Positions 1-8,950 of a stretch of 64,000 nt of DNA are shown in pieces. Within the stretch, counting starts at the first letter, position 1; each line of letters begins with the position of its first letter. The stretch is from an uncultured Alphaproteobacteria bacterium (GTDB lineage: Bacteria; Pseudomonadota; Alphaproteobacteria; Methylaequorales; Methylaequoraceae). The position numbers and the translations under genes were made by a program. The DNA lies in assembly GCA_902579395.1 (NCBI GenBank), contig CACHGK010000004.1, positions 66,732 to 130,731 on the forward strand. Reading direction: 5' to 3'. The notes under the pieces were generated by a model, which saw only the letters and a program-made list of their open reading frames with translations, ran no database searches and had not been told where the DNA came from.

Positions 1-1
1 T

Positions 2-769
2 AAATATTTTTTAAATAAAGATTTATTAAGTTATTGCAAAGCTTTAAAAATGATCTTTACGCCAACAACAGGATTAAATCACATTGACCAAGATTATGTG
101 AGAAAAAGAAAAATATGTCTTATAAGTCTTAAAGAATACAAAAAGGAAATTAGAAATATTAATGCAACTGCAGAATTAACTATTGGTTTAATACTTAATC
201 TTACAAGAAATATTTGTAATGCTAAAGATCATGTGGAAAAATTTAATTGGAATAGGACTCTTTTTTTAGGAAATGATCTAAACGGGAAAAATTTAGGTAT
301 AATTGGTTATGGAAGAATCGGAAAGATTTTATCCAAATTAGCTAAAAGTTTTAAGATGAATATATTGTATTATGATATTGTCAAATCACGACGTAATACA
401 ACAATTAAAAGCTTATGCAGATCATCTGATGTTATTTCAATTCATATTGATTATAATAAAAAAAATCACAATTTTTTCGATGAAAAATATTTGTCATTAA
501 TGAAAAAAAGTAGCTTCTTAGTAAATACATCAAGAGGTGAAGTTGTAAATCATGAACATCTTTTGAGTTTCTTAAAAAAAAAAAAAATTAATGGAGCTGC
601 GTTAGATGTATTAGATAACGAACATTTATTTTTAACTAAACTACATAAAAAAATTATATCTTATGCTAAAAATAACCAGAATTTAATTATAACACCTCAT
701 ATAGGAGGGTATAGTAAAGAAAGTTTACAAAAAGCTGAAAATATAGTGCTTGGAAAATTATTGAAGTAG
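2..769 (+). CDS. D-2-hydroxyacid dehydrogenase, 5' partial
   Basis: NAD-dependent D-isomer-specific 2-hydroxyacid dehydrogenase (SerA/PdxB superfamily). The reading frame is open to the left edge of the window, so the gene starts outside; the first in-frame ATG, at 50, is probably internal because the N-terminal half of the substrate domain is missing. The Rossmann motif GIIGYGRIGK is present, as are the catalytic Arg (NTSRGE), Glu (LDVLDNE) and His (TPHIGG) expected of the family. The stop is immediately followed by neuC, so the enzyme probably belongs to the nonulosonate/surface-glycan operon. Its substrate cannot be told from sequence; 3-phosphoglycerate dehydrogenase-like activity is one option. 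A run of lysine codons (poly-A) makes this stretch sensitive to sequencing frameshifts, but the frame stays intact. Confidence 0.85.
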   Translation, partial: KYFLNKDLLSYCKALKMIFTPTTGLNHIDQDYVRKRKICLISLKEYKKEIRNINATAELTIGLILNLTRNICNAKDHVEKFNWNRTLFLGNDLNGKNLGIIGYGRIGKILSKLAKSFKMNILYYDIVKSRRNTTIKSLCRSSDVISIHIDYNKKNHNFFDEKYLSLMKKSSFLVNTSRGEVVNHEHLLSFLKKKKINGAALDVLDNEHLFLTKLHKKIISYAKNNQNLIITPHIGGYSKESLQKAENIVLGKLLK

Positions 770-1921
770 ATGTTAAAGAAGAAAAGAAAATTAGTTTTTG
801 TAATTACAGCAAGGGCGAGCTTGCCCAGAATTCGAACTGTAATATCTTCTTGTAAAAAAGATAAATCTCTAGCTGTTTCAGTAGTGGTGGCTGCATCAAT
901 GATTTCCAATAAATATGGTCATGTGCACGATAGACTAAAGGCTTTTGGCTTTGATTATGATTGGCTTATCAACTCATTACATGATGATGAAAGAATTTCT
1001 TCACAACCTAAAACAACAGGTAATATGATATGTGAACTAGCCACATTCTTTGAAAATAAAAAACCTGACGCAGTTGTCACAATTGCTGATAGATATGAGA
1101 CAATCGCTACAGCAATAGCAAGTAGTTATATGAATATACCTTTGATTCATATTTTAGGTGGAGAAGTAACAGGCAATATCGATGAAAAAGTAAGGCATAG
1201 TATAACAAAATTATCTGATTTTCATTTCGTTTCAAATGAAGATTCTTATAAAAGAGTAATCAAAATGGGTGAAAAAAAGCAGAATATCTTTAACACAGGT
1301 TGTCCCTCCATTGACGTAGCAGAGGAATCTAAACTTATTAAACTTCAAGATATAAGGTTAAATGGTGTAGGACCAAAAATAGATTTAAAAGATCCATATG
1401 TAGTTGTTTTACAACATTCTGACACAAACAGATTTACTAAATCAAGAGATGATATAAATATATTGTTGAAAGCAATAAAAAAACTCAAGTGTCAAGTTAT
1501 TTGGTTTTGGCCAAATCCAGATGCTGGAACATCGTCACTTGCAGAGGGTATAAGATCTTTTAGAGAGCTAGATGATGTTGATAATATTCATTTTTTAAAA
1601 CATTTGGATGATATGAAATTTCTTAAATTAATTGGAAACTCGAAATGCCTTATAGGAAATTCTAGCGTAGGTATTAGAGAGTGTGCATATCTAGGAGTTC
1701 CAGTAGTAAATATAGGGTTCAGGCAAGAGAATAGACTAAGATCAAACAATGTTCATAACGTTGATTTAGATAGTGAAAAAATATATATTGAGATAATTAA
1801 ACAAATTAGGGTAGGAAAATATAAACCTTCATTAATTTATGGTTCAGGTGGTTCTGGTAAAAAAATTGCTAAAAAATTGTCAGAAATTAAATTAACTTTT
1901 AAAAAACAAATAGTTTATTAA
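770..1921 (+). CDS. neuC: UDP-N-acetylglucosamine 2-epimerase (hydrolysing), NeuC/LegG family
   Basis: Hydrolysing UDP-sugar 2-epimerase that supplies ManNAc (or the 2,4-diacetamido equivalent) for sialic or legionaminic acid synthesis; cytoplasmic. The 383 residues match the usual length. Family motifs seen are GGEVTGNIDEKVRHSITK at about residues 129-147 and the C-terminal nucleotide-sugar site GNSSVGIRECAYLGVPVVN at about 295-313. The ATG directly follows the stop of the dehydrogenase and the gene is followed three bases later by neuB, so the three are translated as one operon. Sequence alone does not separate the UDP-GlcNAc enzyme (NeuC) from the diacetylbacillosamine enzyme (LegG/NeuC2). 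Confidence 0.85.
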   Translation: MLKKKRKLVFVITARASLPRIRTVISSCKKDKSLAVSVVVAASMISNKYGHVHDRLKAFGFDYDWLINSLHDDERISSQPKTTGNMICELATFFENKKPDAVVTIADRYETIATAIASSYMNIPLIHILGGEVTGNIDEKVRHSITKLSDFHFVSNEDSYKRVIKMGEKKQNIFNTGCPSIDVAEESKLIKLQDIRLNGVGPKIDLKDPYVVVLQHSDTNRFTKSRDDINILLKAIKKLKCQVIWFWPNPDAGTSSLAEGIRSFRELDDVDNIHFLKHLDDMKFLKLIGNSKCLIGNSSVGIRECAYLGVPVVNIGFRQENRLRSNNVHNVDLDSEKIYIEIIKQIRVGKYKPSLIYGSGGSGKKIAKKLSEIKLTFKKQIVY

Positions 1922-1924
1922 AAA

Positions 1925-3454
1925 ATGGGTTTTAACTTCAAAGATTTATTCGTTCTAGATATTGCTAATAATCATCAAGGCAATTTAGAGCATGGATTAA
2001 GAATAATTAATCAACACTCTGAAGTAATTCAAAAAAGAAACGTTCGTGCGGGTTTTAAATTTCAATTTAGAAATCTTGAGACTTTCATACACAAAGATTT
2101 CCAGGAATCTAATATTAAACATATTAAGAGATTTAACGAGACAAAAATTTCCGATAATGACTATAAAAAACTATTAAAAGAAATTAAGAAACAAAATTTA
2201 TATAGTATCTGCACACCTTTTGATGAAGAATCCGTTGATAAAATCTTAGATTTTGGATTTGATATTCTAAAAATTGCTTCCTGCTCCAGTAATGATTGGC
2301 CTCTGCTTGAGAAAATTTCAGAAACCAACCTTCCAACTATAATTTCTACAGGTGGACTAAAGATAGATGAGATTGATAATCTTGTAAGTTTTGCCGAACA
2401 CAGAAAAATTGACCTTGCAATTATGCATTGTGTCTCTATTTATCCAACTAATATCGAACAATGCCAACTTAGTAATATAAAAATGCTTAAAGAGAGATTT
2501 CCTGGCCTGACCATAGGTTGGTCAACACATGAGGATCCAGATGACTCAAATATTGTATCGATAGCCAAGGCTGCTGGGGCTGATATTTTTGAAAGACATA
2601 TTGGGGTTGAGACCAAAGATATAAAACTTAATAAATATAGTTCAACTCCAGAACAAGTTGGTAAATGGATTGATTCATGGATAAATTCAAAGAAAACTTT
2701 AGGAAAACCTAATAGAGATATTCTTGAAATTGAAAGGGAGAGTCTTCATGAATTAAGAAGAGGGGTTTATATGAAAAAATCTCTGAATAAAGGTCATTCT
2801 TTGGGTATCAATGACGTATACTTTGCAATGCCATGTCAAGAAAATCAAATTTATTCAGGTGATTTTAAAGAGGGAATTATTTTGAGTCAGGATATAAAAA
2901 AAGATGATGCTTTATTTACCTCAAATGCAAATTTTCCAGAAATCTCTGATGCTAATATTCTTTATAAATATGTGCACAAAGTAAAGGCTATGTTAAATCA
3001 CGCTCGAATTGATTTGGGCAATGAATTCAATGTAGAATATTCTCATCATTATGGAGTAAAAAAATTCAGTGAAACGGGTTGTGTTTTAATAGAATGCATA
3101 AACAGAGAGTATTGTAAAAAAATTCTAATTCAAATACCTGGACAATCTCATCCATTTCATTTTCATAAAAGAAAAGAAGAAACTTTTCAAGTGCTATGGG
3201 GTGTTATGGATATAAATATTGATGGAAGAGAAAAAAAATTATATCCAGGAGATACTGCATTGGTTTTGCCTGGAACATGGCACAAATTTAAAACTGAAAA
3301 TGGTTTTATAGCAGAGGAAATTTCAACAACACATTTTGATAACGACTCAATATACAAAGATAAAGGTATTAATGACATGGAAAAGAAAACAAGAAAAACT
3401 ACTGTTAAACATTGGGGGAGGTTTGAAATTCAAGATAAACTCCCAAGTTTTTAA
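1925..3454 (+). CDS. neuB: N-acetylneuraminate-type synthase with C-terminal cupin (NeuB-SAF-cupin fusion)
   Basis: Condenses a 2-acetamido sugar with phosphoenolpyruvate to make a nonulosonic acid. Domains in order: NeuB TIM barrel (about 1-265; KFQF, STGG, HCVSIYPT, GWSTHE, FERHIG), SAF antifreeze-like domain (about 273-340; LRRGVYMKKSLNKG), then an extra cupin (about 400-485) with PFHFHKRKEE and PGDTALVLPGTWHKF, which carry the usual metal-binding His/Glu set. The protein is 509 residues; ordinary NeuB proteins are about 340-350. The cupin may act on the sugar product or on a precursor, but that is inference. No CMP-sugar synthetase (NeuA) is in the window; it may lie upstream. Confidence 0.85.
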   Translation: MGFNFKDLFVLDIANNHQGNLEHGLRIINQHSEVIQKRNVRAGFKFQFRNLETFIHKDFQESNIKHIKRFNETKISDNDYKKLLKEIKKQNLYSICTPFDEESVDKILDFGFDILKIASCSSNDWPLLEKISETNLPTIISTGGLKIDEIDNLVSFAEHRKIDLAIMHCVSIYPTNIEQCQLSNIKMLKERFPGLTIGWSTHEDPDDSNIVSIAKAAGADIFERHIGVETKDIKLNKYSSTPEQVGKWIDSWINSKKTLGKPNRDILEIERESLHELRRGVYMKKSLNKGHSLGINDVYFAMPCQENQIYSGDFKEGIILSQDIKKDDALFTSNANFPEISDANILYKYVHKVKAMLNHARIDLGNEFNVEYSHHYGVKKFSETGCVLIECINREYCKKILIQIPGQSHPFHFHKRKEETFQVLWGVMDINIDGREKKLYPGDTALVLPGTWHKFKTENGFIAEEISTTHFDNDSIYKDKGINDMEKKTRKTTVKHWGRFEIQDKLPSF

Positions 3455-3455
3455 A

Positions 3456-4244
3456 ATGTCCTTTTTCTTATCAAATAAGGAGAGATTCTATAAAATATTT
3501 GATTCAAAAATAAAGTCGTTATTAATTTATTTTTACTATACCCAAAAACCAAGACTAATTAATCCGCTTAGTTATGTTATAAAATTAAATGAGTTTTTTG
3601 CTTTCAACTACATTAAAAAAAAACGATATCTTTACAATCTAATTTTAGAATTAATGAAGAAGTCTAATTCTACTGGCGTTAGCTTCTCAGATTACCGTGA
3701 GTTGTATGATATCATTAAAAAGAAAAAACCTAAAAATGTTCTTGAGCTTGGTTCTGGAATTTCCTCTGTAATCATGGCGCAAGCCCTTAAAGAAAATTAT
3801 TTAGAATCAAATATAAAAGGTCTGCTAGAGACCTATGAGGAAGATAATTTTTATTTCAAACAAATAAAAGATATCACTCCAAAAGATCAAAAAGATTTTA
3901 TTAATTTTAATTTATCAAAAAGAATTACAAAGAAAATTTTAAATATGAAAGCTTCGATGTATAAATCTATAAAAATAAAAGAGTATGAATTTATTTTTAT
4001 CGATGGGCCAACATTATGGAGTAAAAACGAGAAAAAGGTTGGTCAGAAATCTTTTAATGCAGATATATTAAGAATTTTGTCTCAAATGAAAAAACCACCT
4101 GATTTAATACTTCTCGATAAAAAAATTGGAACAATGTGGGCACTAAAGAAATGTTTGCCAGATACTAATCTTGATTACAACTTTATAAAAGGTTTGGTTA
4201 AGATTAATTATAAAGCTGGGCAGAGAATCCTCCAAGATGCGTAA
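3456..4244 (+). CDS. Methyltransferase-like (SAM-binding fold) protein
   Basis: A 262-residue cytoplasmic protein with a glycine-rich SAM-site-like motif (VLELGSGISSVIMAQAL, residues 95-111) and a later acidic strand (IFIDGPTLW, about 180-188), as in class I methyltransferases. The specific substrate is unknown; its position between neuB and a glycosyltransferase suggests glycan modification. An upstream in-frame ATG at 3336 would overlap neuB by over 100 bases; the ATG at 3456, one base after the neuB stop, is far more likely. The 3' end overlaps the next gene by 8 bases. Confidence 0.6.
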   Translation: MSFFLSNKERFYKIFDSKIKSLLIYFYYTQKPRLINPLSYVIKLNEFFAFNYIKKKRYLYNLILELMKKSNSTGVSFSDYRELYDIIKKKKPKNVLELGSGISSVIMAQALKENYLESNIKGLLETYEEDNFYFKQIKDITPKDQKDFINFNLSKRITKKILNMKASMYKSIKIKEYEFIFIDGPTLWSKNEKKVGQKSFNADILRILSQMKKPPDLILLDKKIGTMWALKKCLPDTNLDYNFIKGLVKINYKAGQRILQDA

Positions 4245-5328
4245 AAAAAAAATCGCTTATATTTCTAATTCAGTTATTCCAAGTTTCCAGGCAAACTCAT
4301 TTCATGTAATTAATATGGCATTTGAATTAAATAAATTTTTTGATGTTACATTATTTTCTTACAATGATAAGAAAAAGGACTTCACAAAGTTCTATGGGTT
4401 GGAAATCCTTTTTAAAATAAAATTTTTTAAATTATCTCCTGCTCCGATCTTTAATTTTTTTACAATGATTTTTTTCTCTTTTTTCAATTTTTATAAATTC
4501 GATTTTTATTTAGGAAGAAATGTTAAAATTTTATGTTTTCTATTTCTTCTAAAAAAAAAAGTAATATTAGAATTACATCAACCTATATTTCGACATTCTT
4601 TTTTAGAGAGATTATTGTTAGTTAAAGTCATAAAAAAAGGGATCAATCTTGTAGTTATATCAAATAGATTAAAAAAAATTATTCAAGGAGAGGTCAATTT
4701 AAGTAAATTAAATATTTTTGTTTTTCCAGATGCCTCTCGAAATCATTATAAAAAGAGATCGATCAAAAAAAATTGTATAGGGTATTTTGGAAGTTTATTA
4801 CCCGGCAGGGGCCTTGAAATAATATTTCTACTAGCAAAAAAGTTTCCAGAAATAGAATTTAATATTTTTGGTAAAAATAATCATTATTTTGATAATATTT
4901 TTCAAAAATCAAAAACGAAGAACGTCATACTTAACAAATTTGTATCTCACACAGAAATTGGTAGATTTATGAGTGAGCAACTAATTCTTCTAGCTCCATA
5001 TCAAAAAGACACCATTGTTCCAGGAGGTGCCATTACCTCTAATTGGATGTCACCATTAAAAATTTTTGAATATATGTCTTCAAAAAGACCAATTATTTCT
5101 TCAAACTTAAAAGTATTAAAAGAGGTTTTGATTCATAAGGAAAACTGTTTATTAGTGAATCCAGAAAATTTAGACGATTGGGTATTAGCAATAAAATTAC
5201 TTCAATCTAACAGTAAACTTAAGAATTATATTATAAAAAACGCTTATAATGATTTTAAGAAAAAATTTTCTTGGAATGTAAGAGTTAAGAATTACTCAAA
5301 AATTTTGAGAAAAATGGATATTCCTTAA
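4237..5328 (+). CDS. Glycosyltransferase family 4 protein
   Basis: Retaining GT-B glycosyltransferase of the group 1 (GT4) type, probably transferring a sugar onto a lipid-linked surface-glycan intermediate at the inner membrane face. The N-terminal domain begins with KIAYISNS; the C-terminal half has IGYFGSLLPGRGLEI and the nucleotide-sugar region FEYMSSKRPIISSN. It overlaps the methyltransferase-like gene by 8 bases and abuts the next gene, so it is within the operon. Donor and acceptor cannot be predicted. Confidence 0.75.
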   Translation: MRKKKIAYISNSVIPSFQANSFHVINMAFELNKFFDVTLFSYNDKKKDFTKFYGLEILFKIKFFKLSPAPIFNFFTMIFFSFFNFYKFDFYLGRNVKILCFLFLLKKKVILELHQPIFRHSFLERLLLVKVIKKGINLVVISNRLKKIIQGEVNLSKLNIFVFPDASRNHYKKRSIKKNCIGYFGSLLPGRGLEIIFLLAKKFPEIEFNIFGKNNHYFDNIFQKSKTKNVILNKFVSHTEIGRFMSEQLILLAPYQKDTIVPGGAITSNWMSPLKIFEYMSSKRPIISSNLKVLKEVLIHKENCLLVNPENLDDWVLAIKLLQSNSKLKNYIIKNAYNDFKKKFSWNVRVKNYSKILRKMDIP

Positions 5329-6684
5329 ATGTCTTTAAATTTTAAAAAAATAATTACTCTCGAAATCTTTATTTTTCTGTTCTTAACGATCATTTCGTTC
5401 TTGATAATTAAGTTCTCACCATCGTTATTAGCTTTCAACCTACCTGATTCTGAAGGTTATGTGAATTCAAGTGCTTATCGTTCTTCGATATATCCAGCTT
5501 TTATCGACATAACAAAATCAATAAAAATTGATATAGTAAATATGCAAATTCTAATTTTGTCATTAAGTTTAAGTTATCTTTGTATGACATTAATACAAAA
5601 AAATATAAAATACATTTTTATAATTGTTTTCTTTTTAGCTGTCAGCCTTAATATTTATTACACATCTTTCGCTAAAACTTTACTACCAGAATGTATATTT
5701 TTTTCATTAATAAATTTTGCTTTTTCATTATTTTTAAAAAAAAAAAAAAAAGTTAGACACTTTATTTACTTGGGTATTTCCTTAGGCTTAATTCTTTCAA
5801 TAAAAAAGATAGGAATTGTAATTGTTCTGACTTTTATAATTTTATTTTTTTTAAAACAATTAAAAAAAGAAAGATTTAAAAGAAATTTATCACTCGTAAT
5901 TTCTTCAATAATGATAATATTTTCTCTGGAAAATTTCCTTTTTTTTCAAAAACATAGTAATAGGAGTTCTGTCTTTGTTTATACTATCATCGGTAAATTA
6001 TTACTTATTTCAGGGAATGAAAATTTTGATTCAAATTACTATGATCCTAAATATAAAGAATTATTAAATCAGTCAGGAGAATATTTTAAAAACGTTAATA
6101 TTTTTTTAAATTCCATTGATGATGTTTTTCTTAAAGCTGAGCTATTGTCAGATTATGAAACAATTGCTCAATATCAATTTCATAAATTTGACGAAGTTAA
6201 GAGATTTAATATTACTGTTAATAATCATTTTAAAAAAGATCAGAATGAAATTTTATTAAATATGCTAAAATATAATTTTAAAGATCTATTAGAATTATCA
6301 TTTTATCATTATGTCGGAATGTGGTCTGCAGGATCAAAACAGATTTATTTGAATTCCAATAATGTTAACCCTCCTTACTATGATAGCCTTAAAAAATCAT
6401 CTGGGGGTATTAATGAAATTGACGATGATCTTATAAAAGTAGTAAATCAATTATTTAAAATCTTAATGTATTTTTCACTATTGGGTATATTTTTTTTATT
6501 TATGAGAAAATCATCAATTAAAAAAATGGTTTTATATTGTTTTATTATTTCACAATTCTATCTTATTTCTGTCTCGTTTGTAAATCTTGCTACTTTAAGG
6601 TACCTTATGCCTGTTTATGCTATTACAATCTTTCAGGTATTAATCATGGTCGACTATATTTATAAAAGAATTCGGAAAAATTAG
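5329..6684 (+). CDS. Polytopic membrane protein, possibly GT-C-type glycosyltransferase
   Basis: A 451-residue integral membrane protein with about ten hydrophobic segments and a soluble loop at about 215-345. I do not recognise a firm family. The early extracytoplasmic segment LPDSEGYVNSSAYRSSIYP resembles the first loop of GT-C/ArnT-like transferases, where an acidic residue and an R-x-P-lYP pattern occur, and the context of glycosyltransferases and NeuB fits. Alternatives are an O-antigen ligase or polymerase-like protein. It starts directly after the GT4 stop and asnB follows two bases downstream. Confidence 0.55.
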   Translation: MSLNFKKIITLEIFIFLFLTIISFLIIKFSPSLLAFNLPDSEGYVNSSAYRSSIYPAFIDITKSIKIDIVNMQILILSLSLSYLCMTLIQKNIKYIFIIVFFLAVSLNIYYTSFAKTLLPECIFFSLINFAFSLFLKKKKKVRHFIYLGISLGLILSIKKIGIVIVLTFIILFFLKQLKKERFKRNLSLVISSIMIIFSLENFLFFQKHSNRSSVFVYTIIGKLLLISGNENFDSNYYDPKYKELLNQSGEYFKNVNIFLNSIDDVFLKAELLSDYETIAQYQFHKFDEVKRFNITVNNHFKKDQNEILLNMLKYNFKDLLELSFYHYVGMWSAGSKQIYLNSNNVNPPYYDSLKKSSGGINEIDDDLIKVVNQLFKILMYFSLLGIFFLFMRKSSIKKMVLYCFIISQFYLISVSFVNLATLRYLMPVYAITIFQVLIMVDYIYKRIRKN

Positions 6685-6686
6685 TA

Positions 6687-8558
6687 ATGTGCGGTATATC
6701 AGGTTTTTTAACTCAAAATAAGTCTACCACAAAAAATATATTGAGATTAAGTAGGATGACTTCAAAACTTAGTCATAGAGGACCAGATTCTATGGGTTCG
6801 TGGTCCGATAATAATAATGGAATTTATTTAGGTCATACAAGATTATCGATCATTGATTTAACCAAAAAAGGCAATCAACCCATGGTTTCAAAGAATGGTA
6901 GATATGTAATTGTATTTAATGGTGAAATATATAATTTTAAAAAGTTAAGAAATTTTATTATTAATAAAACTAATATTAAGTTTTCTAATAATACAGATAC
7001 AGTTGTTTTATTAGAATTAATTAATTTGTTAGGTATAAAAGAGGCTTTAAAGCTAGTACAAGGAATGTATTCAATTGGAGTTTGGGATAAAGAAACAAAA
7101 AACCTTTATCTTGCAAGAGATAAATTTGGAGAAAAACCACTTTTTTATTATATAGATTCAACACAATTTATTTTTGCTTCTGAACTTAAATCTATAAAAT
7201 CTTATTTTGAATCTCAAAAATTAAAAATAGATGAAGAATCTGTTAAGCTTTTTAGTTCGCTAGGTTATATTCCCGCACCGAAATCAATTTTTAAAAATAC
7301 TTTTAAAGTAATGCCTAACCAAATTTTAACTTTTAATTCTGGAAAGATTATAAAAAAAACATTGATTTATCAAAAAAATACAAATGCCTATGAACATGAT
7401 CAACTTGAATCAAAACTAGAGGAATCAGTTACAAAAATGATGGTAGCGGACGTTGAAATTGGATGTTTTTTGTCTGGGGGAATTGATTCATCTTTAGTTG
7501 CTTCAATAATGCAAAAAAATTCTTCAAAAAAAATTAAAACTTACTCAATAGGTTTTCATGAAGATGAATACGATGAGTCTGTATACGCAAAAAACATAGC
7601 AAAGTATCTGAATACTGACCACCATGAAATAAAGTTGTCAGTTAATGATTTAATAGAAAATATTTATAAAATCCCTCAAATTTTCGATGAACCCTTTGGA
7701 GATTCGTCATGTTTGCCTACTGAAATAATCTGTAAATATGCAAGTAAAGACCTCAAAGTTGTATTATCGGGAGATGGTGCAGATGAAATATTTTTAGGAT
7801 ATAATAGATACTTATTTGGACACAAAATAAAAAAATTAAATCAATATATGCCTTTGATAATTAGAAAGTTTTTATCTTTAATATTAAAAATCGTTCCAAA
7901 TAGAGTTTATGATTATATAAGTGGTCCCGTAAAAAAAAGTTTTGGTCTACAAGGTTTTTCTCACAAAATAGAAAAGATTAGAAAAATTTTAGAGTTTGAC
8001 AGTAATGCCGACTTTTATAAGAAATTAAATATAATTGATAACGAAATGTCAGAATTCCTAAATACTGAAAGTAATATTTTCAAAGAATCCAATGAATTAG
8101 ACTTTATTGAATCCATTCAATACAATGATATAAATTATTATTTATCTAATGATATTCTAGTGAAAGTTGACAGATGTAGTATGTTTCATTCACTCGAAGT
8201 AAGAGCTCCATTTCTTGACATAAATTTAACAGAGATTGCTTCCAATATTTCAGTCAAAGATAAACTTAAAAATAAAAAATTAAAATATATAACAAGAAAT
8301 ATATTGAAGAATTATTTACCTGAAAAATTATTTGAAAGACCAAAAATGGGTTTTGGAATTCCAATTGACAAATGGTTGGATCAAAAAGAAACTTCTAAAA
8401 TATTTGATGAAATATTTTATGAAACAGACTGGAGTAAAGTTTACATGGAGAAACCTGATGTAATAAGAAAATGGCAGTCTTATAAAAAATTTAAAAATTT
8501 CATACCTGCATTGATCTGGAATTATGCTATTATTGGGTTGTGGGTGAGAAATAATTGA
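6687..8558 (+). CDS. asnB: Asparagine synthase (glutamine-hydrolysing)
   Basis: Glutamine-dependent amidotransferase. The mature N-terminus MCGISGF places the catalytic Cys at position 2, followed by a class II GATase domain (about 1-190; LSHRGPDS, RLSIIDL, VFNGEIYN) and a synthetase domain with PP-loop SGGIDSS at about 262-268. Length (623) is typical. Copies inside polysaccharide loci often amidate uronic acids or other sugars rather than making free asparagine; which applies here is not decidable. Its stop overlaps the acpS start in TGATG. Confidence 0.85.
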   Translation: MCGISGFLTQNKSTTKNILRLSRMTSKLSHRGPDSMGSWSDNNNGIYLGHTRLSIIDLTKKGNQPMVSKNGRYVIVFNGEIYNFKKLRNFIINKTNIKFSNNTDTVVLLELINLLGIKEALKLVQGMYSIGVWDKETKNLYLARDKFGEKPLFYYIDSTQFIFASELKSIKSYFESQKLKIDEESVKLFSSLGYIPAPKSIFKNTFKVMPNQILTFNSGKIIKKTLIYQKNTNAYEHDQLESKLEESVTKMMVADVEIGCFLSGGIDSSLVASIMQKNSSKKIKTYSIGFHEDEYDESVYAKNIAKYLNTDHHEIKLSVNDLIENIYKIPQIFDEPFGDSSCLPTEIICKYASKDLKVVLSGDGADEIFLGYNRYLFGHKIKKLNQYMPLIIRKFLSLILKIVPNRVYDYISGPVKKSFGLQGFSHKIEKIRKILEFDSNADFYKKLNIIDNEMSEFLNTESNIFKESNELDFIESIQYNDINYYLSNDILVKVDRCSMFHSLEVRAPFLDINLTEIASNISVKDKLKNKKLKYITRNILKNYLPEKLFERPKMGFGIPIDKWLDQKETSKIFDEIFYETDWSKVYMEKPDVIRKWQSYKKFKNFIPALIWNYAIIGLWVRNN

Positions 8559-8950
8559 TGTTTGATATAAAGCAAGGCATTGATATTGTAGATGTTAGAA
8601 GAATCAACAAGATTTATAATATTTACGGAAAAAAATTTGAAAAAAGAATATTATCAAATTTTGAATTAGAGAAACTTGATTTAAATAAAAAAATTAAAAA
8701 AAAAAGAATCGAAAAGATATCAGGCAGATTTGCACTTAAAGAAGCATTCAGTAAAGCAGTTGGAACAGGTATTTCAAAAATATTATCTTATCATGACGTT
8801 GAGATAATTGATAACAAGAGCGGTGCTCCTAAAATAATATTAAATAAATATTTTAATGAAATTTTAAAAACAAATAATCTTTCAATAACATGTTCCGTTT
8901 CTCATGAGACAGATTATGCAGTTGGAATTGTAACGTTATTAATCAGATGA
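8558..8950 (+). CDS. acpS: Holo-[acyl-carrier-protein] synthase
   Basis: Transfers 4'-phosphopantetheine from CoA to a carrier-protein serine. It has the AcpS Mg-binding motifs GIDIVD (Asp9) and RFALKEAFSKAVGTG (Glu62), plus the C-terminal SVSHETDYA. It is 130 residues, normal for AcpS. I chose the ATG at 8558, which overlaps the asnB stop (TGATG), over a TTG one codon earlier. The next gene starts in an ATGA overlap. The location is unusual: in most Proteobacteria acpS sits with pdxJ or lepB/rnc, not within a glycan locus. Confidence 0.8.
   Translation: MFDIKQGIDIVDVRRINKIYNIYGKKFEKRILSNFELEKLDLNKKIKKKRIEKISGRFALKEAFSKAVGTGISKILSYHDVEIIDNKSGAPKIILNKYFNEILKTNNLSITCSVSHETDYAVGIVTLLIR

Noticed and set aside
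3336-3455. N-terminal extension of the methyltransferase-like gene inside neuB
   Set aside because: A long overlap with neuB and no similarity in the extension; the ATG one base after the neuB stop is better.
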